Assembly (NCBI GenBank): GCA_937868485.1
Contig: CALMML010000006.1
Location: 1-32,181 of the forward strand
Source: an uncultured Myxococcales bacterium
Lineage (GTDB): Bacteria; Myxococcota_A; Polyangia; Palsa-1104; JAEUJZ01
Direction of reading: 5' to 3'
Length of the DNA: 32,181 bases
Shown piece after piece: positions 31,685 to 32,181 of this stretch. Below the pieces are notes generated by a model that was not told the DNA's origin, made no database searches, and was given only the letters and a program-made list of their open reading frames with translations. Position 1 is the stretch's first letter. Every line of letters starts with the position of its first letter. The position numbers and the translations under genes were made by a program.

Positions 31685-32181
31685 ATGATGAGCGAGAAAA
31701 GTCAGCGGCGTGTAGCTCGTTTCTGGTTGCTTGGTGTTGGCTGTTCCGTCGGTGTCGCGCTGTGGATGACCGGCCTTGTCGGAGGCTGCGGTCCAGCGGG
31801 CTCGGACGCTCCGGTGATGGAATCCGATCCGATGATCGATGCCAGCACAGAGACGCCCGATCAGGCTTCTGTGATGGATGCAGCGAGTCCCGATCTGGCG
31901 ATGGCTGTGGGCTGTACCGGAAAGTCCGCGATGACTGCGGGCACCGTGACCAAAAAGCTTACGTCGGGAGGGAAAGAGCGAACCTATCTGCTGCACATTC
32001 CGACCGGCTACGATCCCCGCAAGCCCACGTCGCTGGTGTTTGCGTTTCATGGACTGTCGGACAAAGCGCCAGCGTTTCTCAAAGGAATCAACTTAGAGAG
32101 TGAAGCGGACAAGCGGAACATGATCGCGATTGCTCCGCAGGGACTTGGGGTTGTCGCGGGCTGGAATGCGGGCAACTGCTG
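31685..32181 (+). CDS. Secreted PHB-depolymerase/feruloyl-esterase-like lipoprotein, 3' end cut by window
   Basis: The first 165 residues are present. An export signal with basic start and hydrophobic core ends LVGGC, giving lipidated Cys35. An Asp/Ser/Pro-rich linker (about 40-75) follows. From CTGKSAMTAGT the chain matches the LpqC/esterase_phd group: a segment RTYLLHIPTGYDP, the oxyanion strand LVFAFHG, and IAIAPQG followed by GWNAGNC. The nucleophile GxSxG and the rest of the catalytic triad lie beyond the window. It would hydrolyse short polyester or hydroxycinnamoyl ester bonds at the cell surface; the exact substrate is unknown. The start may be either of two consecutive ATG codons (31685 or 31688). 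Confidence 0.8.
   Translation, partial: MMSEKSQRRVARFWLLGVGCSVGVALWMTGLVGGCGPAGSDAPVMESDPMIDASTETPDQASVMDAASPDLAMAVGCTGKSAMTAGTVTKKLTSGGKERTYLLHIPTGYDPRKPTSLVFAFHGLSDKAPAFLKGINLESEADKRNMIAIAPQGLGVVAGWNAGNC

Overview
The window looks like chromosome from a Gram-negative bacterium of the Myxococcota (old Deltaproteobacteria) type. This is inferred from GC-rich coding sequence, a Hanks-type Ser/Thr kinase, a pseudokinase fused to PEGA-like domains, many lipoproteins with short lipoboxes, and a fused lipid synthase of a style I associate with myxobacteria. No rRNA, tRNA, insertion sequence, phage module or CRISPR array was seen. No gene-free stretch exceeds 300 bases.

Layout. 1-111 shows nothing recognisable. 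112-2565 (minus) is a likely operon: Ser/Thr kinase, four-helix membrane protein, and an aldo/keto-reductase-fold protein lacking the catalytic residues. 2666-5371 (plus) holds a secreted family-I-type lipase and a COG2509-type flavoprotein. 5503-11795 (plus) is a tightly packed, partly overlapping run: a small exported protein, a 1290-residue exported protein built from about 59 copies of an ~18-residue repeat, the rRNA methyltransferase RsmE, and the peptidoglycan-recycling glucosaminidase NagZ. 11922-13421 (plus) is a carotenoid oxygenase. It converges with a C39-like peptidase lipoprotein (13600-14997, minus). The gap between them carries three copies of a 27-nt palindromic element, and a fourth copy lies inside a coding sequence at 30681-30707.

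15111-20646 (plus) encodes a small-molecule-type methyltransferase and a 1518-residue protein joining a fatty-acyl-reductase-like domain, an acyl-CoA/ACP synthetase, an acyl carrier domain and a PlsC acyltransferase. This is a plausible one-polypeptide route from fatty acid to fatty alcohol and/or an acylated or ether-type lipid. 20719-28473 (minus) holds a membrane pseudokinase with PEGA-like domains, a zinc-dependent phospholipase C-like protein, a GAF-GAF-GGDEF diguanylate cyclase coupled to an FtsB/DivIC division protein, and a lone histidine ammonia-lyase. 28630-32181 (plus) holds PanB, a YqjD/YqjE-like membrane pair, a lipoprotein with a duplicated domain, and the start of a secreted esterase cut by the window edge.

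Most genes are envelope, lipid or signalling functions. The least explained objects are the ~59-repeat exported protein, the four-domain lipid synthase, the dispersed palindrome, and two proteins (AKR fold and kinase fold) that keep a known fold but have lost its catalytic residues.
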